DNA of 64,000 nt from Streptomyces sp. TLI_105 (GCF_900105415.1 NZ_FNSM01000001.1:6039501-6103500), one strand, 5' to 3'. Positions 28,153 through 38,099 are shown, counted from the stretch's first letter. Notes: generated by a model from the sequence alone, not told the origin. Numbers and translations: made by a program.

Positions 28153-29142
28153 TCAGGCGCGGTACGCGACCCAGGAGTCGTTCATGCGGGTCACCTGGCC
28201 CGAGGTGAACTGGTACATGCAGGAGTCGTACGTGTAGTCCATGAAGTTGTGGATCGGGTCCACGCCGGCCTTCGAGGTGCAGGTGTCACGGCCGGTCGGG
28301 CACTGGTACGCGGGGCTCTTCTCGGCCGGGGTGTCGGCGACGTAGTCGCCGTTGCCCGTGCAGCCGCCCTGGAAGGTGTGGTACAGGCCCATCCAGTGGC
28401 CGACCTCGTGGGTGGCGGTGTCGCCCTCGTTGTAGTTGGCGGCGGAGCCGCCCGGGAGCGAGGTGTCGAGGATGACGACGCCGTCCATGTTCGGCTGGGA
28501 CGTGTAGGAGCTGGGGAAGGTCGCCCAGCCGAGCAGTCCGCCGCCGAGGTTGGCGGTGTAGATGTTCAGGGCGTTCGCGCCGCCCTTGCGCAGCGTGGTC
28601 TTCATGTCCTTCTCGGCCTGCGAGCCGGAGGACAGGTTGTACCAGGTGGCGTTGTCCGTGTAGTCGGTCGCGGCCAGCGAGAACTGGAAGCCCGTGTTCA
28701 CGTTGCCGGTGCCCTGGCCCGCGTAGGCGGCGTTGAGGACGGCCATCTGGTTGCTGACGGCCGTGGCGCTGAGCTTGCCCGTCGTGCCGCTGTGGATCAC
28801 GTGGAAGTAGACGGGGATGGTGGCGCCGGCGGCGGCGGTGGTGGCGCTGAGGCGGCCGGAGTTCCGGGCGGCGGCGACCTTCTTCTTCAGGTCGTCGTCC
28901 ATGGCCTTGGCCTGGGCGGCGGTGACGTCGTTGGGCTCGGCCTTGGTGGCGTCGCCCTTCGCCTTGCGGGCGCCGGAGAGGGCGGTGGTGCCGTCCGCGC
29001 ACTTCTCGGCCGACGCCAGCGTGGTGGTCGACGGGGTGGCCGCCGGGGCGGACAGCGGGGCCAGGGCCAGGGTTCCGGCCATGACGGCGGTGCCGATCAT
29101 ACGACGCGACATACGGGGTGATATGCGGACGAGAGCACGCAC
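28153..29142 (-). CDS. secreted M43-family zinc metalloprotease
   Basis: A 329-residue exported protease of the pappalysin-like M43 group. A signal peptide covers about 1-35 (twin basic RRMIG, hydrophobic core, SAPAA cleavage region). A propeptide-like charged stretch is followed by the catalytic domain with the extended zinc motif [11 protein letters not shown] (245-255) and a Met-turn near M301 ([11 protein letters not shown]). Several cysteines in the C-terminal part can form disulfides. GTG start at 29142 with AAGGAGT upstream. It probably degrades extracellular protein; the target is unknown. Confidence 0.9.
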   Translation of the reverse strand: MRALVRISPRMSRRMIGTAVMAGTLALAPLSAPAATPSTTTLASAEKCADGTTALSGARKAKGDATKAEPNDVTAAQAKAMDDDLKKKVAAARNSGRLSATTAAAGATIPVYFHVIHSGTTGKLSATAVSNQMAVLNAAYAGQGTGNVNTGFQFSLAATDYTDNATWYNLSSGSQAEKDMKTTLRKGGANALNIYTANLGGGLLGWATFPSSYTSQPNMDGVVILDTSLPGGSAANYNEGDTATHEVGHWMGLYHTFQGGCTGNGDYVADTPAEKSPAYQCPTGRDTCTSKAGVDPIHNFMDYTYDSCMYQFTSGQVTRMNDSWVAYRA

Positions 29143-29330
29143 GGTGACTCCTTGCGGGGGGTTGTGAAGAGGGACTTCCTCGCCACCGCCCGGAGATTAC
29201 GCGTCCATGTCAGGTGTCGTTGAGCATGGAACAGGCCCAATCATTCGTGGGGCAATTCGGGTCATCGGGAAGAAAAACTTGCGTCGCTTCCAGCGTTTGA
29301 GACGTGGACGTAACGAACGAAGTGACAGAG

Positions 29331-29374
29331 GCGGGTGGTGTGTCCGGATTCGATCTCCGGAACCCACCACCCGC
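29331..29374 (-). terminator. terminator after phoD
   Basis: A long hairpin with outer arms GCGGGTGGTG (29331-29340) and CACCACCCGC (29365-29374) and an inner TCCGGA pair, about 65 nt after the phosphatase stop on the minus strand. The remaining sequence between 29143 and 29330 holds no gene; it should contain the metalloprotease promoter, but I cannot identify convincing -35 and -10 boxes. Confidence 0.7.
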
Positions 29375-29438
29375 CGTAGTGATGTGATCTCCCGTTAACG
29401 CAAGAGATCATGGCTGAAAATCGCCGTTCAGGCGGCGG

Positions 29439-31088
29439 TCACAGCACCGGCTGGTACACCCGCTCGACACGCTGCGTTCCGCTCAGCGTCCGGTACGAGC
29501 GTGCCCAGGCCGCCGTCGCTGCCGGATCCGTCTTGTCGGAGACCGTGTAGTAGTCCATCTGCGAGCGCGCGGCGGTCACGTCGAGCACGCCGTACCCGTG
29601 GTGGTCCATGTCCACCCACTTCACATGGCGGTTGGCGGCCTTCACGGCGCCCGCGGCCACCACCGAGAGCGTGCCCGGCGCCACGTGCAGCAGGTCGTCC
29701 AGGTTGTCCGAGGTCACCGAGGTGACCACGAACTCGGTCGCCGCCGACTCCGAGAGCGGATACGTCGCGGCCTTCACCGGCACGTCGTTGGCCCAGGCCA
29801 TGTGGATGTCGCCGGTCAGGAAGACCGTGTTCCGGATCGCCCGCGCGGTCAGATGCGCGAGCAGCTCCTTGCGGTCGTCGGTGTAGCCGTCCCACTGGTC
29901 GACGTTGACCGCGAGCCCCTCCTTCGGCAGGCCCAGCAGCTCGGCGAGCGGCTCCAGGAGGTACGCGGGCAGCGCGCCGAAGGCGACCGGCGAGATCATC
30001 ACCGAGGTGCCGACCAGCTGCCAGGTCGCGTCCGAACCGGCGAGCCCGGCCTTGAGCCAGTCCAGCTGCGCGCGCCCTGTGATGCTCCGCTCCGGGTCGT
30101 CGACCGTGCCGCTGCCCGCCTTCGCCGGCGCGGAGCGGAACGAACGCAGGTCGAGCAGATGCAGATCGGCCAGCCTGCCGAAGCGCAGGCGGCGGAAGAC
30201 CGTGCCCTCCGTGGAGGCGCGGACCGGCATCCACTCGAAGTAGGCCTGCTTCGCGGCGGCCACCCGGGCCGCCCACTCGCCCTCGGCGCCCGGGGTGTGG
30301 TTCTCGGCCCCGCCCGACCAGGCGTCGTTGGCGAACTCGTGGTCGTCCCAGATGGCGATCACCGGGTGCGCCGCGTGCAGCGCCTGGAGGTCGGCGTCCG
30401 TCTTGTACTTCCCGTGCCGGGTGCGGTAGTCGGCGAGCGAGACGATCTCGTGGCGCGGCTCGTGCTGCCGGACGACGTACTTCGCCTCGGGGTAGGCGCC
30501 GGTGGCGTACTCGTACAGGTAGTCGCCGAGGTGGAGGACCGCGTCCAGGTCGGCGCGGGCCGCGAGATGGCGGTACGCGGAGAAGTGGCCGGACTCCCAG
30601 TTGGCACAGGAGACCACGCCGAAGCGGACGCCGGGCGCGGCGGCGTCGGCGGCGGGCGCGGTGCGGGTGCGGGCGGCCGGGGAGACGACGGCCCCCACGG
30701 TGAAGCGGAACCAGTAGGCGGTGGCCGGGCGCAGGCCCCGGACGTCGGCCTTCACCGTGTGGTCGGACGCGGCGCTCGCCGTGGTGGTGCCGGAGGCGAC
30801 GACCCGGGCGAAGGCGCGGTCCTCGGCGAGCTCCCAGCCGACCTGGACGTCGGGACCGAGACCGGATCCGGGCACGGCCTCGGGGGTGGGGGTGACGCGC
30901 GTCCAGAGCAGGACGCCGTCGGGCAGCGGGTCGCCGGAGGCGACGCCGTGGAGGAAGGCGGGCGCCCCGGTGTCCGCGAGCGCCGGGGAGGCCGCGCCCA
31001 GGAGGGCGGGCGCGACGGCGGCGGTGGCGGCGGCGGCCTTGACGACCGAGCGCCGGGTGGGGGCAGGGGATATGAAACGACTGGTCAC
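29439..31088 (-). CDS. phoD: Tat-exported alkaline phosphatase PhoD family
   Basis: A 549-residue PhoD-type phosphatase or phosphodiesterase. The N-terminal [11 protein letters not shown] (R12-R13) is a twin-arginine signal, so it is exported folded. The PhoD N-terminal domain contains [10 protein letters not shown], and the metallophosphatase core shows [43 protein letters not shown] and [11 protein letters not shown]. PhoD enzymes use Ca2+ and Fe3+. Start GTG at 31088 lies only 8 nt after a -10-like TAATCT, so the mRNA may be leaderless. I found no clear PHO box, although the S. coelicolor orthologue is reported to be PhoP-controlled. Confidence 0.92.
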   Translation of the reverse strand: MTSRFISPAPTRRSVVKAAAATAAVAPALLGAASPALADTGAPAFLHGVASGDPLPDGVLLWTRVTPTPEAVPGSGLGPDVQVGWELAEDRAFARVVASGTTTASAASDHTVKADVRGLRPATAYWFRFTVGAVVSPAARTRTAPAADAAAPGVRFGVVSCANWESGHFSAYRHLAARADLDAVLHLGDYLYEYATGAYPEAKYVVRQHEPRHEIVSLADYRTRHGKYKTDADLQALHAAHPVIAIWDDHEFANDAWSGGAENHTPGAEGEWAARVAAAKQAYFEWMPVRASTEGTVFRRLRFGRLADLHLLDLRSFRSAPAKAGSGTVDDPERSITGRAQLDWLKAGLAGSDATWQLVGTSVMISPVAFGALPAYLLEPLAELLGLPKEGLAVNVDQWDGYTDDRKELLAHLTARAIRNTVFLTGDIHMAWANDVPVKAATYPLSESAATEFVVTSVTSDNLDDLLHVAPGTLSVVAAGAVKAANRHVKWVDMDHHGYGVLDVTAARSQMDYYTVSDKTDPAATAAWARSYRTLSGTQRVERVYQPVL

Positions 31089-31093
31089 GGGCA

Positions 31094-31107
31094 GTCAGAT
31101 TACTGAC
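31094..31107 (-). promoter_or_regulatory. small palindrome over the predicted phoD -10 box
   Basis: GTCAG-ATTA-CTGAC, 5-bp arms around 4 nt. On the minus strand its centre includes the -10-like TAATCT (complement of 31097-31102), eight bases before the phoD GTG. It could be a repressor site or chance. Confidence 0.35.
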
Positions 31108-31160
31108 GGGTACGCCTCAGGGGCAGGCGAATTCCGGAAGTTCGCCCACTCGTCGCCCGG

Positions 31161-31285
31161 AGGACGCCAGGGTCCCGTAACGCCCGGATCCGTAACGCCC
31201 GAATCCGTAACGCCCGGATCCGTGACGCCAGGGTCCCGCGACATCGGGATCCCGCGACATCGGGGCCCGCGACGCCCGGGCCCCG
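31161..31285. repeat. imperfect 15-16 bp tandem repeat array
   Basis: About eight units in the 283-bp gap upstream of phoD. Clear units are CGTAACGCCCGGATC at 31176-31190, CGTAACGCCCGAATC at 31191-31205, CGTAACGCCCGGATC at 31206-31220 and CGTGACGCCAGGGTC at 31221-31235, followed by two 16-bp units CCGCGACATCGGGnnC and degenerate ones on both sides. The first three are nearly identical, pointing to recent expansion. Confidence 0.8.
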
Positions 31286-31297
31286 CGCGGACGCCTC

Positions 31298-31322
31298 GGC
31301 CCCGGACCGGGGGTCCGGGGCC
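31298..31322 (-). terminator. terminator after the DsbA-like gene
   Basis: Perfect 11-bp arms, GGCCCCGGACC (31298-31308) and GGTCCGGGGCC (31312-31322), with a 3-nt loop, 49 nt after the stop codon on the minus strand. Confidence 0.7.
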
Positions 31323-31371
31323 ATGGCGGGACGTGGTGCGGCGTCAGGCCTGTGCGGTCGGGCCTGTGGCG

Positions 31372-32187
31372 TCAGCCCTTGAGGGCCGCGTCGATCGCCG
31401 TGTCGAACTCGGCCACCGTCATCGGCGGGTCGTCCGTGCCCCGGACCGTGACGACCTTGCCGTCCATCTTCAGCGTCGGGGTGCCCTGCACCCCGCTGGC
31501 GTCGAAGGCCTTCGACATCTTCATCGCCCACGCGTCGAAGGTGCCGTCCTCGACGTTCTTCCTGAACTCGGCGTTGCCCTTGAGGGCCGGGACCGAGTCC
31601 GCCACCTCCAGGAGGTAGGAGTCCTTGGCGAACTTGTCGTCCTTCTCCTCCGGGTGGAACTCCGTCGAGTACAGGGCGGACTTGTACTTCAGGAAGGCCT
31701 CCGGGCTGACGTCCAGCGCGGCGCCCAGCGCCGAGAGGGCGTTCTTCGAGCCCTCGCCCGGGATGCCGTTGTCGATGAAGGTGGCACCGACGTACCGGAT
31801 CTTGTACTTGCCGGCCTCGACGTCCTTCTCGACCGTGGAGCCCACGGTCTGCTCGAAGGTCGCGCAGACCGGGCAGCGCGAGTCCTCGTACAGCTCCAGG
31901 GTCTTCTTCGCGGAGTCCTTGCCGATGACGACGGTCGTGCCGTTCGTGCCCGTGGTGTTCTTCGGGGCCGTCACGGTCTTCGCGTCGGCCACCGACTCCC
32001 AGTGGGAGGGCTTGTTCGACTGGACCACCGCGTAGCCGATGCCGCCGGCGGCGGCCAGGACGGCCACGGCCGAGACGCCGACGACGAGCTGCCGGCGCGC
32101 CCGGTCCTTCTTCGCCTGGCGCTCGCGCTCCTCGCGCAGCCGCTCGCGGGCGGCGGCCTTGTGGGCATGGCTGTTGCGTGCACTCAT
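31372..32187 (-). CDS. membrane-anchored DsbA-like thiol oxidoreductase
   Basis: A 271-residue protein of the thioredoxin_4/DsbA group. A long basic cytoplasmic N-terminus (1-33), one membrane anchor (about 34-54) and an extracytoplasmic DsbA domain with C105-P-V-C108 (ELYEDSRCPVC) and the cis-proline loop GVQGTPTLKMDG. It probably catalyses disulfide exchange in exported proteins. Start 32187 (MSARNSHAHK) with GGAGATC upstream; the long frame further upstream overlaps the DUF2252 gene in the wrong frame. The gene upstream encodes a cysteine-bearing membrane protein 53 nt away. A paralogue is at 62784-63608. Confidence 0.9.
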   Translation of the reverse strand: MSARNSHAHKAAARERLREERERQAKKDRARRQLVVGVSAVAVLAAAGGIGYAVVQSNKPSHWESVADAKTVTAPKNTTGTNGTTVVIGKDSAKKTLELYEDSRCPVCATFEQTVGSTVEKDVEAGKYKIRYVGATFIDNGIPGEGSKNALSALGAALDVSPEAFLKYKSALYSTEFHPEEKDDKFAKDSYLLEVADSVPALKGNAEFRKNVEDGTFDAWAMKMSKAFDASGVQGTPTLKMDGKVVTVRGTDDPPMTVAEFDTAIDAALKG

Positions 32188-32240
32188 GATCGTGATCTCC
32201 GTGAAGGGTGGGGAAAGGCAGGGGGACGCGTCAGGCCCGC

Positions 32241-32927
32241 TCAGACGAGAGCGAGCACCGGACGCGGCGGCCCCCGCCGCCCGACGGAGTGCACGAGGAG
32301 CCGGGCACGGGAGGACCGGGGCCGCTCGACGGGCCGCCCGGCCCGCAGCGGCGCCGGACCGGCGGCCCGGAAGAAGGCCGCCACGAGCAGCAGCGGCCGG
32401 AACGCGAAGGCCTCCACCGCGCGGAGCAGCCGGGCGAGCGCCCGCTCGCCGCCGCGCAGCCAGCAGGCGGCCGAGAGCCCCACGCCCACATGGGCCAGGA
32501 GCAGCAGCCAGGGCAGCGCCGGGTCGGGGGAGTCGAGCAGGGCGGCCGCGCTGCCGCTCTCCGGGGTCACCACGCCGGACAGCGGCGTGCCGACGGCGCC
32601 GCCGCAGAACACCTCCACGCCCACCGAGCGCAGCGAACCGGCGACCGGGCCGCCGGCGGGGCCGTAACAGACCGCCTGACCGCTGGTGAAGAGGGTGTCG
32701 GCGGCCAGCTCCAGCGGGACGAGGAGCCCCGCGATCGGGCCGAGGCCGCGCTCGCGGCCGGCCAGCGCGTACGCCACGGCGAAGACGGCGACCGCGACCG
32801 GGACGACCGTCCCCAGCGGCAGCGGCACGCGGGAGAGCAGCACGTGGGACGCCACGGACAGCGTCACGACCAGTGCCGTGAAGAACGCCGCCCGCAGCGC
32901 CCTCAGCTGCGTCCCTGCCATGTCCAT
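32241..32927 (-). CDS. four-helix membrane protein with paired extracytoplasmic cysteines
   Basis: A 228-residue protein I cannot place in a family. Four hydrophobic segments (about 13-32, 40-57, 62-80, 139-157) and a basic C-terminal tail with one more hydrophobic stretch. By the positive-inside rule the 58-residue loop between segments 3 and 4 faces outside and carries C87 and C108. It is the gene directly before the DsbA-like gene, 53 nt apart on the same strand, so a redox partnership is possible but unproven. No VKOR or DsbB motif is evident. Confidence 0.7.
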   Translation of the reverse strand: MDMAGTQLRALRAAFFTALVVTLSVASHVLLSRVPLPLGTVVPVAVAVFAVAYALAGRERGLGPIAGLLVPLELAADTLFTSGQAVCYGPAGGPVAGSLRSVGVEVFCGGAVGTPLSGVVTPESGSAAALLDSPDPALPWLLLLAHVGVGLSAACWLRGGERALARLLRAVEAFAFRPLLLVAAFFRAAGPAPLRAGRPVERPRSSRARLLVHSVGRRGPPRPVLALV

Positions 32928-32996
32928 CTCGTGGAGTTTCCCACGCGGGCCCGTAAGAGGTCCCTAAACAGAACCTGTGGACGGTCGCACCGGGCT

Positions 32997-34322
32997 CTAC
33001 AGCCCCGGGATCCGGCCGTTGCGGAAGAGGTCCACGAAGATCTGGTGGTCCGCCCGCGCCCGCGCTCCGTAGGCGTGCGCGAAGTCGACCAGGAGCTCGG
33101 CGAAGCCCTCCTCGTCGGCGGCGATCGCCGCGTCGATGGCCCGCTCCGTCGAGAACGGGACCAGGGAGTGGCCGCTGGAGTCGTCCGCCGCCGCGTGCAT
33201 CGTGGCCGTCGCCCGGCCCAGGTCGGCGACGGTGGCCGCGATGTCCTGCGGGTCGTCGATGTCCGACCAGTCCAGGTCCACCGCGTACGGCGACACCTCG
33301 GCGACCAGCTGGCCCGCCCCGTCCAGCTCCGTCCAGCCCAGCCACGGGTCGGCGTGCGCCTGGAGCGCCCGCTGCGAGATCACCGTGCGGTGCCCCTCGT
33401 GGTGGAAGTACCCGCGCACCGCCGCGTCCGTGACGTGCCGCGAGACCGCGGGGGTCTGCGCCTGCTTCAGGTAGATCACCACGTCGTTCTCCAGGGCGTC
33501 GCTGTTGCCCTCCAGGAGGATGTTGTACGAGGGGAGGCCGGCCGAGCCGATGCCGATCCCGCGCCGCCCGACGACGTCCTTCACCCGGTACGAGTCGGGG
33601 CGGGCGAGGGAGGACTCCGGCAGGGTCTCCAGGTAGCCGTCGAAGGCCGCGAGGACCTTGTACCGGGTGGCCGCGTCCAGCTCGATCGCGCCGCCGCCCG
33701 CCGCGAAGCGCCGCTCGAAGTCGCGGATCTCGGTCATCGAGTCGAGCAGTCCGAAGCGGGTCAGCGCCCGGGCCTCGCGCAGGGCGCCGAGCAGCGCCCC
33801 GTCGGCGGTCTCCAGGGTGAAGGAGGGGACCTCCTCGCCCTTGGCGCCGGTCGCGAGGGCGTGGATCCGCTCGCGGTAGGCCGCGGCGTAGATCCGGACC
33901 AGCTGGGTGATCTGCTCGTCGCTGAGCGCCTTGGCGTAGCCGATCAGGGCGAGCGAGGCCGCGAGCCGCTTCAGGTCCCAGGTGAAGGGGCCGACGTACG
34001 CCTCGTCGAAGTCGTTGACGTTGAAGACGAGGCGGCCGTTGGCGTCCATGTACGTGCCGAAGTTCTCGGCGTGGAGATCGCCGTGGATCCAGACCCGGCC
34101 GGTCTGCTCGTCCAGGTACGGGCCGCCGTGGGCCTCCCGCTCCAGGTCCGCGTAGAACAGGCACGCGGTGCCGCGGTAGAAGGCGAAGGCGGAGCCGGCC
34201 ATCTTCCGGAACTTGACGCGGAAGGCCGCGGGATCGGCGGCGAGGAGCTCGCCGAAGGCGGTGTCGAAGACGGCGAGGATGTGCTCACCGCGCTCGGCTG
34301 CGGTGGGCTGCGGGACCGACAT
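32997..34322 (-). CDS. DUF2252 family protein
   Basis: A 441-residue cytoplasmic protein of the DUF2252 family, which resembles aminoglycoside phosphotransferase and kinase folds. The HGDLHAENFG loop (80-89) and NDFDEAYVGPFTWDLKR match the catalytic HxDxxxxN and metal-binding DFD positions of such kinases. A later VVGRRGIGIGSAGLPSYNILLEG-like region is also typical. Substrate and function unknown. ATG start at 34322. It is divergent from dnaE, with 169 bp between starts. Confidence 0.88.
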   Translation of the reverse strand: MSVPQPTAAERGEHILAVFDTAFGELLAADPAAFRVKFRKMAGSAFAFYRGTACLFYADLEREAHGGPYLDEQTGRVWIHGDLHAENFGTYMDANGRLVFNVNDFDEAYVGPFTWDLKRLAASLALIGYAKALSDEQITQLVRIYAAAYRERIHALATGAKGEEVPSFTLETADGALLGALREARALTRFGLLDSMTEIRDFERRFAAGGGAIELDAATRYKVLAAFDGYLETLPESSLARPDSYRVKDVVGRRGIGIGSAGLPSYNILLEGNSDALENDVVIYLKQAQTPAVSRHVTDAAVRGYFHHEGHRTVISQRALQAHADPWLGWTELDGAGQLVAEVSPYAVDLDWSDIDDPQDIAATVADLGRATATMHAAADDSSGHSLVPFSTERAIDAAIAADEEGFAELLVDFAHAYGARARADHQIFVDLFRNGRIPGL

Positions 34323-34491
34323 TCGAGGTGCCTCCTGGTGCGGGGTGTGGCGCAGAATTGGTCATGACAATACGGACAGATGTTCCGCGTCCTCCAACGC
34401 GCGACCGTACCCCCGAGTGCCCGTGATCTGTCAGTCGGCCGACGTAGACTTCCACGCTGTCCCCCCAGAAATTCACCGGAGGCCTCCCACC

Positions 34492-37400
34492 GTGACCAAG
34501 CCGCCCTTCACGCACCTCCACGTCCACACCCAGTACTCGCTGCTGGACGGTGCCGCGCGGCTGAAGGACATGTTCAACGCGTGCAACGAGATGGGCATGA
34601 CCCATATCGCCATGTCCGACCACGGCAACCTGCACGGGGCGTACGACTTCTTCCACTCGGCGAAGAAGGCCGGGGTCACGCCGATCATCGGCATCGAGGC
34701 GTACGTCGCCCCGGAGTCCCGGCGCAACAAGCGGAAGATCCAGTGGGGCCAGCCGCACCAGAAGAAGGACGACGTCTCCGGTTCCGGCGGTTACACCCAC
34801 AAGACCATCTGGGCGGCGAACGCCACCGGCCTGCACAACCTCTTCAAGCTCTCCTCCGACGCCTACGCCGAGGGCTGGCTGCAGAAGTGGCCCCGGATGG
34901 ACAAGGAGACCATCTCCCAGTGGTCCGAGGGCCTGATCGCCTCCACCGGCTGCCCCTCCGGCGAGCTCCAGACCCGACTGCGCCTCGGCCAGTTCGACGA
35001 GGCCCTGAAGTCAGCCTCCGAGTACCAGGACATCTTCGGCAAGGACCGCTACTTCCTGGAGCTGATGGACCACGGCATCGAGATCGAGCGCCGGGTCCGC
35101 GACGGGCTCCTGGAGATCGGCAAGAAGCTCGGCATCCCGCCGCTGGTCACGAACGACTCGCACTACACGTACGCGCACGAGGCCGGCGCGCACGACGCCC
35201 TGCTCTGCATCCAGACCGGCAAGAACCTCTCCGACCCGGACCGCTTCAAGTTCGACGGCACCGGCTACTACCTGAAGTCCACGGACGAGATGTACGCCGT
35301 CGACTCCTCGGACGCCTGGCAGGAGGGCTGCGCGAACACGCGGCTCGTGGCCGACCAGATCGACGTCACCGGCATGTTCGAGGCCAAGAACCTCATGCCG
35401 AAGTTCGACATCCCCGAGGGCTACACCGAGGTCACCTGGTTCCGCGAGGAGACCATGCGGGGCATGCACCGCCGCTTCCCGAACGGGATCCCGGAGGACC
35501 GCATGAAGCAGGTCGAGTACGAGATGGACACCATCATCTCGATGGGCTTCCCCGGCTACTTCCTCGTCGTCGCCGACTTCATCATGTGGGCGAAGAAGCA
35601 GGGCATCGCCGTCGGCCCCGGCCGGGGCTCCGCGGCCGGTTCGATCGTCGCGTACGCCATGGGCATCACCGACCTCGACCCGATCCCGCACGGCCTGATC
35701 TTCGAGCGCTTCCTCAACCCCGAGCGCATCTCGATGCCCGACGTCGACATCGACTTCGACGAGCGTCGGCGCGTCGAGGTGATCCGGTACGTGACGGAGA
35801 AGTACGGCTCCGACAAGGTCGCCATGATCGGCACGTACGGAAAGATCAAGGCGAAGAACGCCATCAAGGACTCCGCGCGCGTCCTCGGCTACCCGTACGC
35901 CATGGGCGACCGGCTCACCAAGGCCATGCCCGCCGACGTCCTCGGCAAGGGCATCGACCTCAACGGCATCACCGACCCCTCGCACCCGCGCTACAGCGAG
36001 GCCGGCGAGATCCGCGCGATGTACGAGAACGAGCCGGACGTCAAGAAGGTCATCGACACCGCCCGGGGCGTCGAGGGCCTGGTCCGCCAGATGGGCGTGC
36101 ACGCCGCCGGCGTGATCATGTCCAGCGAGCCGATCGTCGACCACGCCCCGATCTGGGTGCGGCACACCGACGGCGTCACCATCACGCAGTGGGACTACCC
36201 GCAGTGCGAGTCGCTCGGCCTGCTGAAGATGGACTTCCTCGGCCTGCGCAACCTGACGATCATGGACGACGCCGTCAAGATGGTGAAGTCCAACAAGGGG
36301 ATCGACATCGATCTCCTGGCGCTGCCGCTCGACGACGCGAAGACCTTCGAACTGCTCCAGCGCGGTGACACCCTCGGCGTCTTCCAGTTCGACGGCGGGC
36401 CGATGCGCTCGCTGCTGCGGCTGATGAAGCCCGACAACTTCGAAGACATCTCCGCCGTGTCCGCCCTGTACCGGCCGGGCCCGATGGGCATGAACTCGCA
36501 CACGAACTACGCCCTGCGCAAGAACGGCCAGCAGGAGATCACCCCGATCCACCCCGAGCTGGAGAAGCCGCTCGAAGAGGTGCTCGCGGTCACCTACGGC
36601 CTCATCGTGTACCAGGAGCAGGTGCAGAAGGCCGCCCAGATCATCGCCGGCTACTCGCTCGGCGAGGCCGACATCCTCCGCCGCGTCATGGGCAAGAAGA
36701 AGCCCGAGGAGCTGGCGAAGAACTTCACCATCTTCCAGGCCGGCGCCAAGAAGAACGGCTACAGCGACGAGGCCATCCAGGCCCTCTGGGACGTCCTGGT
36801 CCCCTTCGCCGGCTACGCCTTCAACAAGGCGCACTCCGCCGCGTACGGCCTGGTCTCCTACTGGACCGCCTACCTCAAGGCGAACCACCCCGCCGAGTAC
36901 ATGGCGGGACTGCTCACCTCGGTCAAGGACGACAAGGACAAGTCCGCGGTCTACCTCAACGAGTGCCGCCGCATGGGCATCAAGGTCCTGCCGCCCAACG
37001 TGAACGAGTCCGAGTCGAACTTCGCCGCCCAGGGCGACGACGTGATCCTCTTCGGCCTCTCCGCCATCCGGAACGTCGGCACCAACGTCGTCGAGTCGAT
37101 CATCAAGACGCGCAAGGCCAAGGGGAAGTACTCCTCCTTCCCCGACTTCCTCGACAAGGTCGAGGCCGTCGTCTGCAACAAGCGGACGGTCGAGTCGCTG
37201 ATCAAGGCCGGCGCCTTCGACGAGATGGGCCACACCCGCAAGGGCCTGGTCGCCCACCACGAACCCATGATCGACAACGTGGTGGCGGTCAAGCGCAAGG
37301 AGGCCGAGGGACAGTTCGACCTCTTCGGCGGGATGGGTGAGGAGGCGAGCGACGAGCCGGGCTTCGGCCTGGACGTCGAGTTCTCCGACGTCGAGTGGGA

Positions 37401-38031
37401 GAAGTCGTACCTGCTCGCCCAGGAGCGCGAGATGCTCGGCCTCTACGTCTCCGACCACCCGCTCTTCGGCATCGAGCACGTCCTGTCCGACAAGACGGAC
37501 GCGGCGATCTCCCAGCTGACCGGCGGCGAGCACGGCGACGGCGCGGTCGTCACCATCGGCGGCATCATCTCCGGCCTCCAGCGCAAGATGACCAAGCAGG
37601 GCAACGCCTGGGCGATCGCCACCGTCGAGGACCTGGCCGGCTCCATCGAGTGCATGTTCTTCCCGGCCACGTACCAGCTGGTCTCCACCCAGCTGGTCGA
37701 GGACACGGTCGTCTTCGTGAAGGGACGGCTGGACAAGCGCGAGGACGTGCCCCGGCTCGTCGCCATGGAGCTGATGGTCCCCGACCTGTCGAACGCCGGG
37801 ACCAACGCGCCGGTGGTCCTCACCATCCCGACGGTGAAGGTGACCCCGCCGATGGTCAGCAGGCTCGGCGAGATCCTCAAGCACCACAAGGGCAACACCG
37901 AGGTGCGGATCAAGCTCCAGGGCCCCCGGAAGACGACCGTCCTCCGACTCGACCGGCACCGGGTGCAGCCCGACCCGGCGCTCTTCGGCGACCTGAAGGT
38001 GCTGCTCGGCCCGTCCTGCCTGGCCGGCTGA
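34492..38031 (+). CDS. dnaE: DNA polymerase III alpha subunit
   Basis: A 1179-residue replicative polymerase of the DnaE1 type. It has an N-terminal PHP domain (FTHLHVHTQYSLLDG, then SDHGNLHGAYDF) whose metal ligands look intact, so PHP proofreading as in mycobacterial DnaE1 is likely. The polymerase core shows GPGRGSAAGSIVAYAMGI and PDVDIDFDERRR with the catalytic aspartates, followed by a helix-hairpin-helix and an OB domain (VVTIGGIISGLQRK). Start GTG 34492 (TKPPFTHLHVHT), which gives the usual length; the frame extends upstream into the divergent gene. Followed by a strong terminator. Confidence 0.97.
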   Translation: MTKPPFTHLHVHTQYSLLDGAARLKDMFNACNEMGMTHIAMSDHGNLHGAYDFFHSAKKAGVTPIIGIEAYVAPESRRNKRKIQWGQPHQKKDDVSGSGGYTHKTIWAANATGLHNLFKLSSDAYAEGWLQKWPRMDKETISQWSEGLIASTGCPSGELQTRLRLGQFDEALKSASEYQDIFGKDRYFLELMDHGIEIERRVRDGLLEIGKKLGIPPLVTNDSHYTYAHEAGAHDALLCIQTGKNLSDPDRFKFDGTGYYLKSTDEMYAVDSSDAWQEGCANTRLVADQIDVTGMFEAKNLMPKFDIPEGYTEVTWFREETMRGMHRRFPNGIPEDRMKQVEYEMDTIISMGFPGYFLVVADFIMWAKKQGIAVGPGRGSAAGSIVAYAMGITDLDPIPHGLIFERFLNPERISMPDVDIDFDERRRVEVIRYVTEKYGSDKVAMIGTYGKIKAKNAIKDSARVLGYPYAMGDRLTKAMPADVLGKGIDLNGITDPSHPRYSEAGEIRAMYENEPDVKKVIDTARGVEGLVRQMGVHAAGVIMSSEPIVDHAPIWVRHTDGVTITQWDYPQCESLGLLKMDFLGLRNLTIMDDAVKMVKSNKGIDIDLLALPLDDAKTFELLQRGDTLGVFQFDGGPMRSLLRLMKPDNFEDISAVSALYRPGPMGMNSHTNYALRKNGQQEITPIHPELEKPLEEVLAVTYGLIVYQEQVQKAAQIIAGYSLGEADILRRVMGKKKPEELAKNFTIFQAGAKKNGYSDEAIQALWDVLVPFAGYAFNKAHSAAYGLVSYWTAYLKANHPAEYMAGLLTSVKDDKDKSAVYLNECRRMGIKVLPPNVNESESNFAAQGDDVILFGLSAIRNVGTNVVESIIKTRKAKGKYSSFPDFLDKVEAVVCNKRTVESLIKAGAFDEMGHTRKGLVAHHEPMIDNVVAVKRKEAEGQFDLFGGMGEEASDEPGFGLDVEFSDVEWEKSYLLAQEREMLGLYVSDHPLFGIEHVLSDKTDAAISQLTGGEHGDGAVVTIGGIISGLQRKMTKQGNAWAIATVEDLAGSIECMFFPATYQLVSTQLVEDTVVFVKGRLDKREDVPRLVAMELMVPDLSNAGTNAPVVLTIPTVKVTPPMVSRLGEILKHHKGNTEVRIKLQGPRKTTVLRLDRHRVQPDPALFGDLKVLLGPSCLAG

Positions 38032-38050
38032 GCCCACCCCGTACACGCGC

Positions 38051-38084
38051 AAGGGGCGCGCCCGTCGTCACGGGCGCGCCCCTT
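38051..38084. terminator. bidirectional terminator between dnaE and the 57-residue gene
   Basis: Perfect 15-bp arms (38051-38065 and 38070-38084, AAGGGGCGCGCCCGT and complement) with a CGTC loop and a TTT tail on the plus strand, 19 nt after dnaE and 15 nt from the stop of the minus-strand gene. Confidence 0.85.
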
Positions 38085-38099
38085 TGCCGTCGGACGGCG

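Noticed and set aside
35011..38052. Long minus-strand open frame opposite dnaE
   Set aside because: Antisense shadow of the replicative polymerase; no start signals and no recognisable domains.
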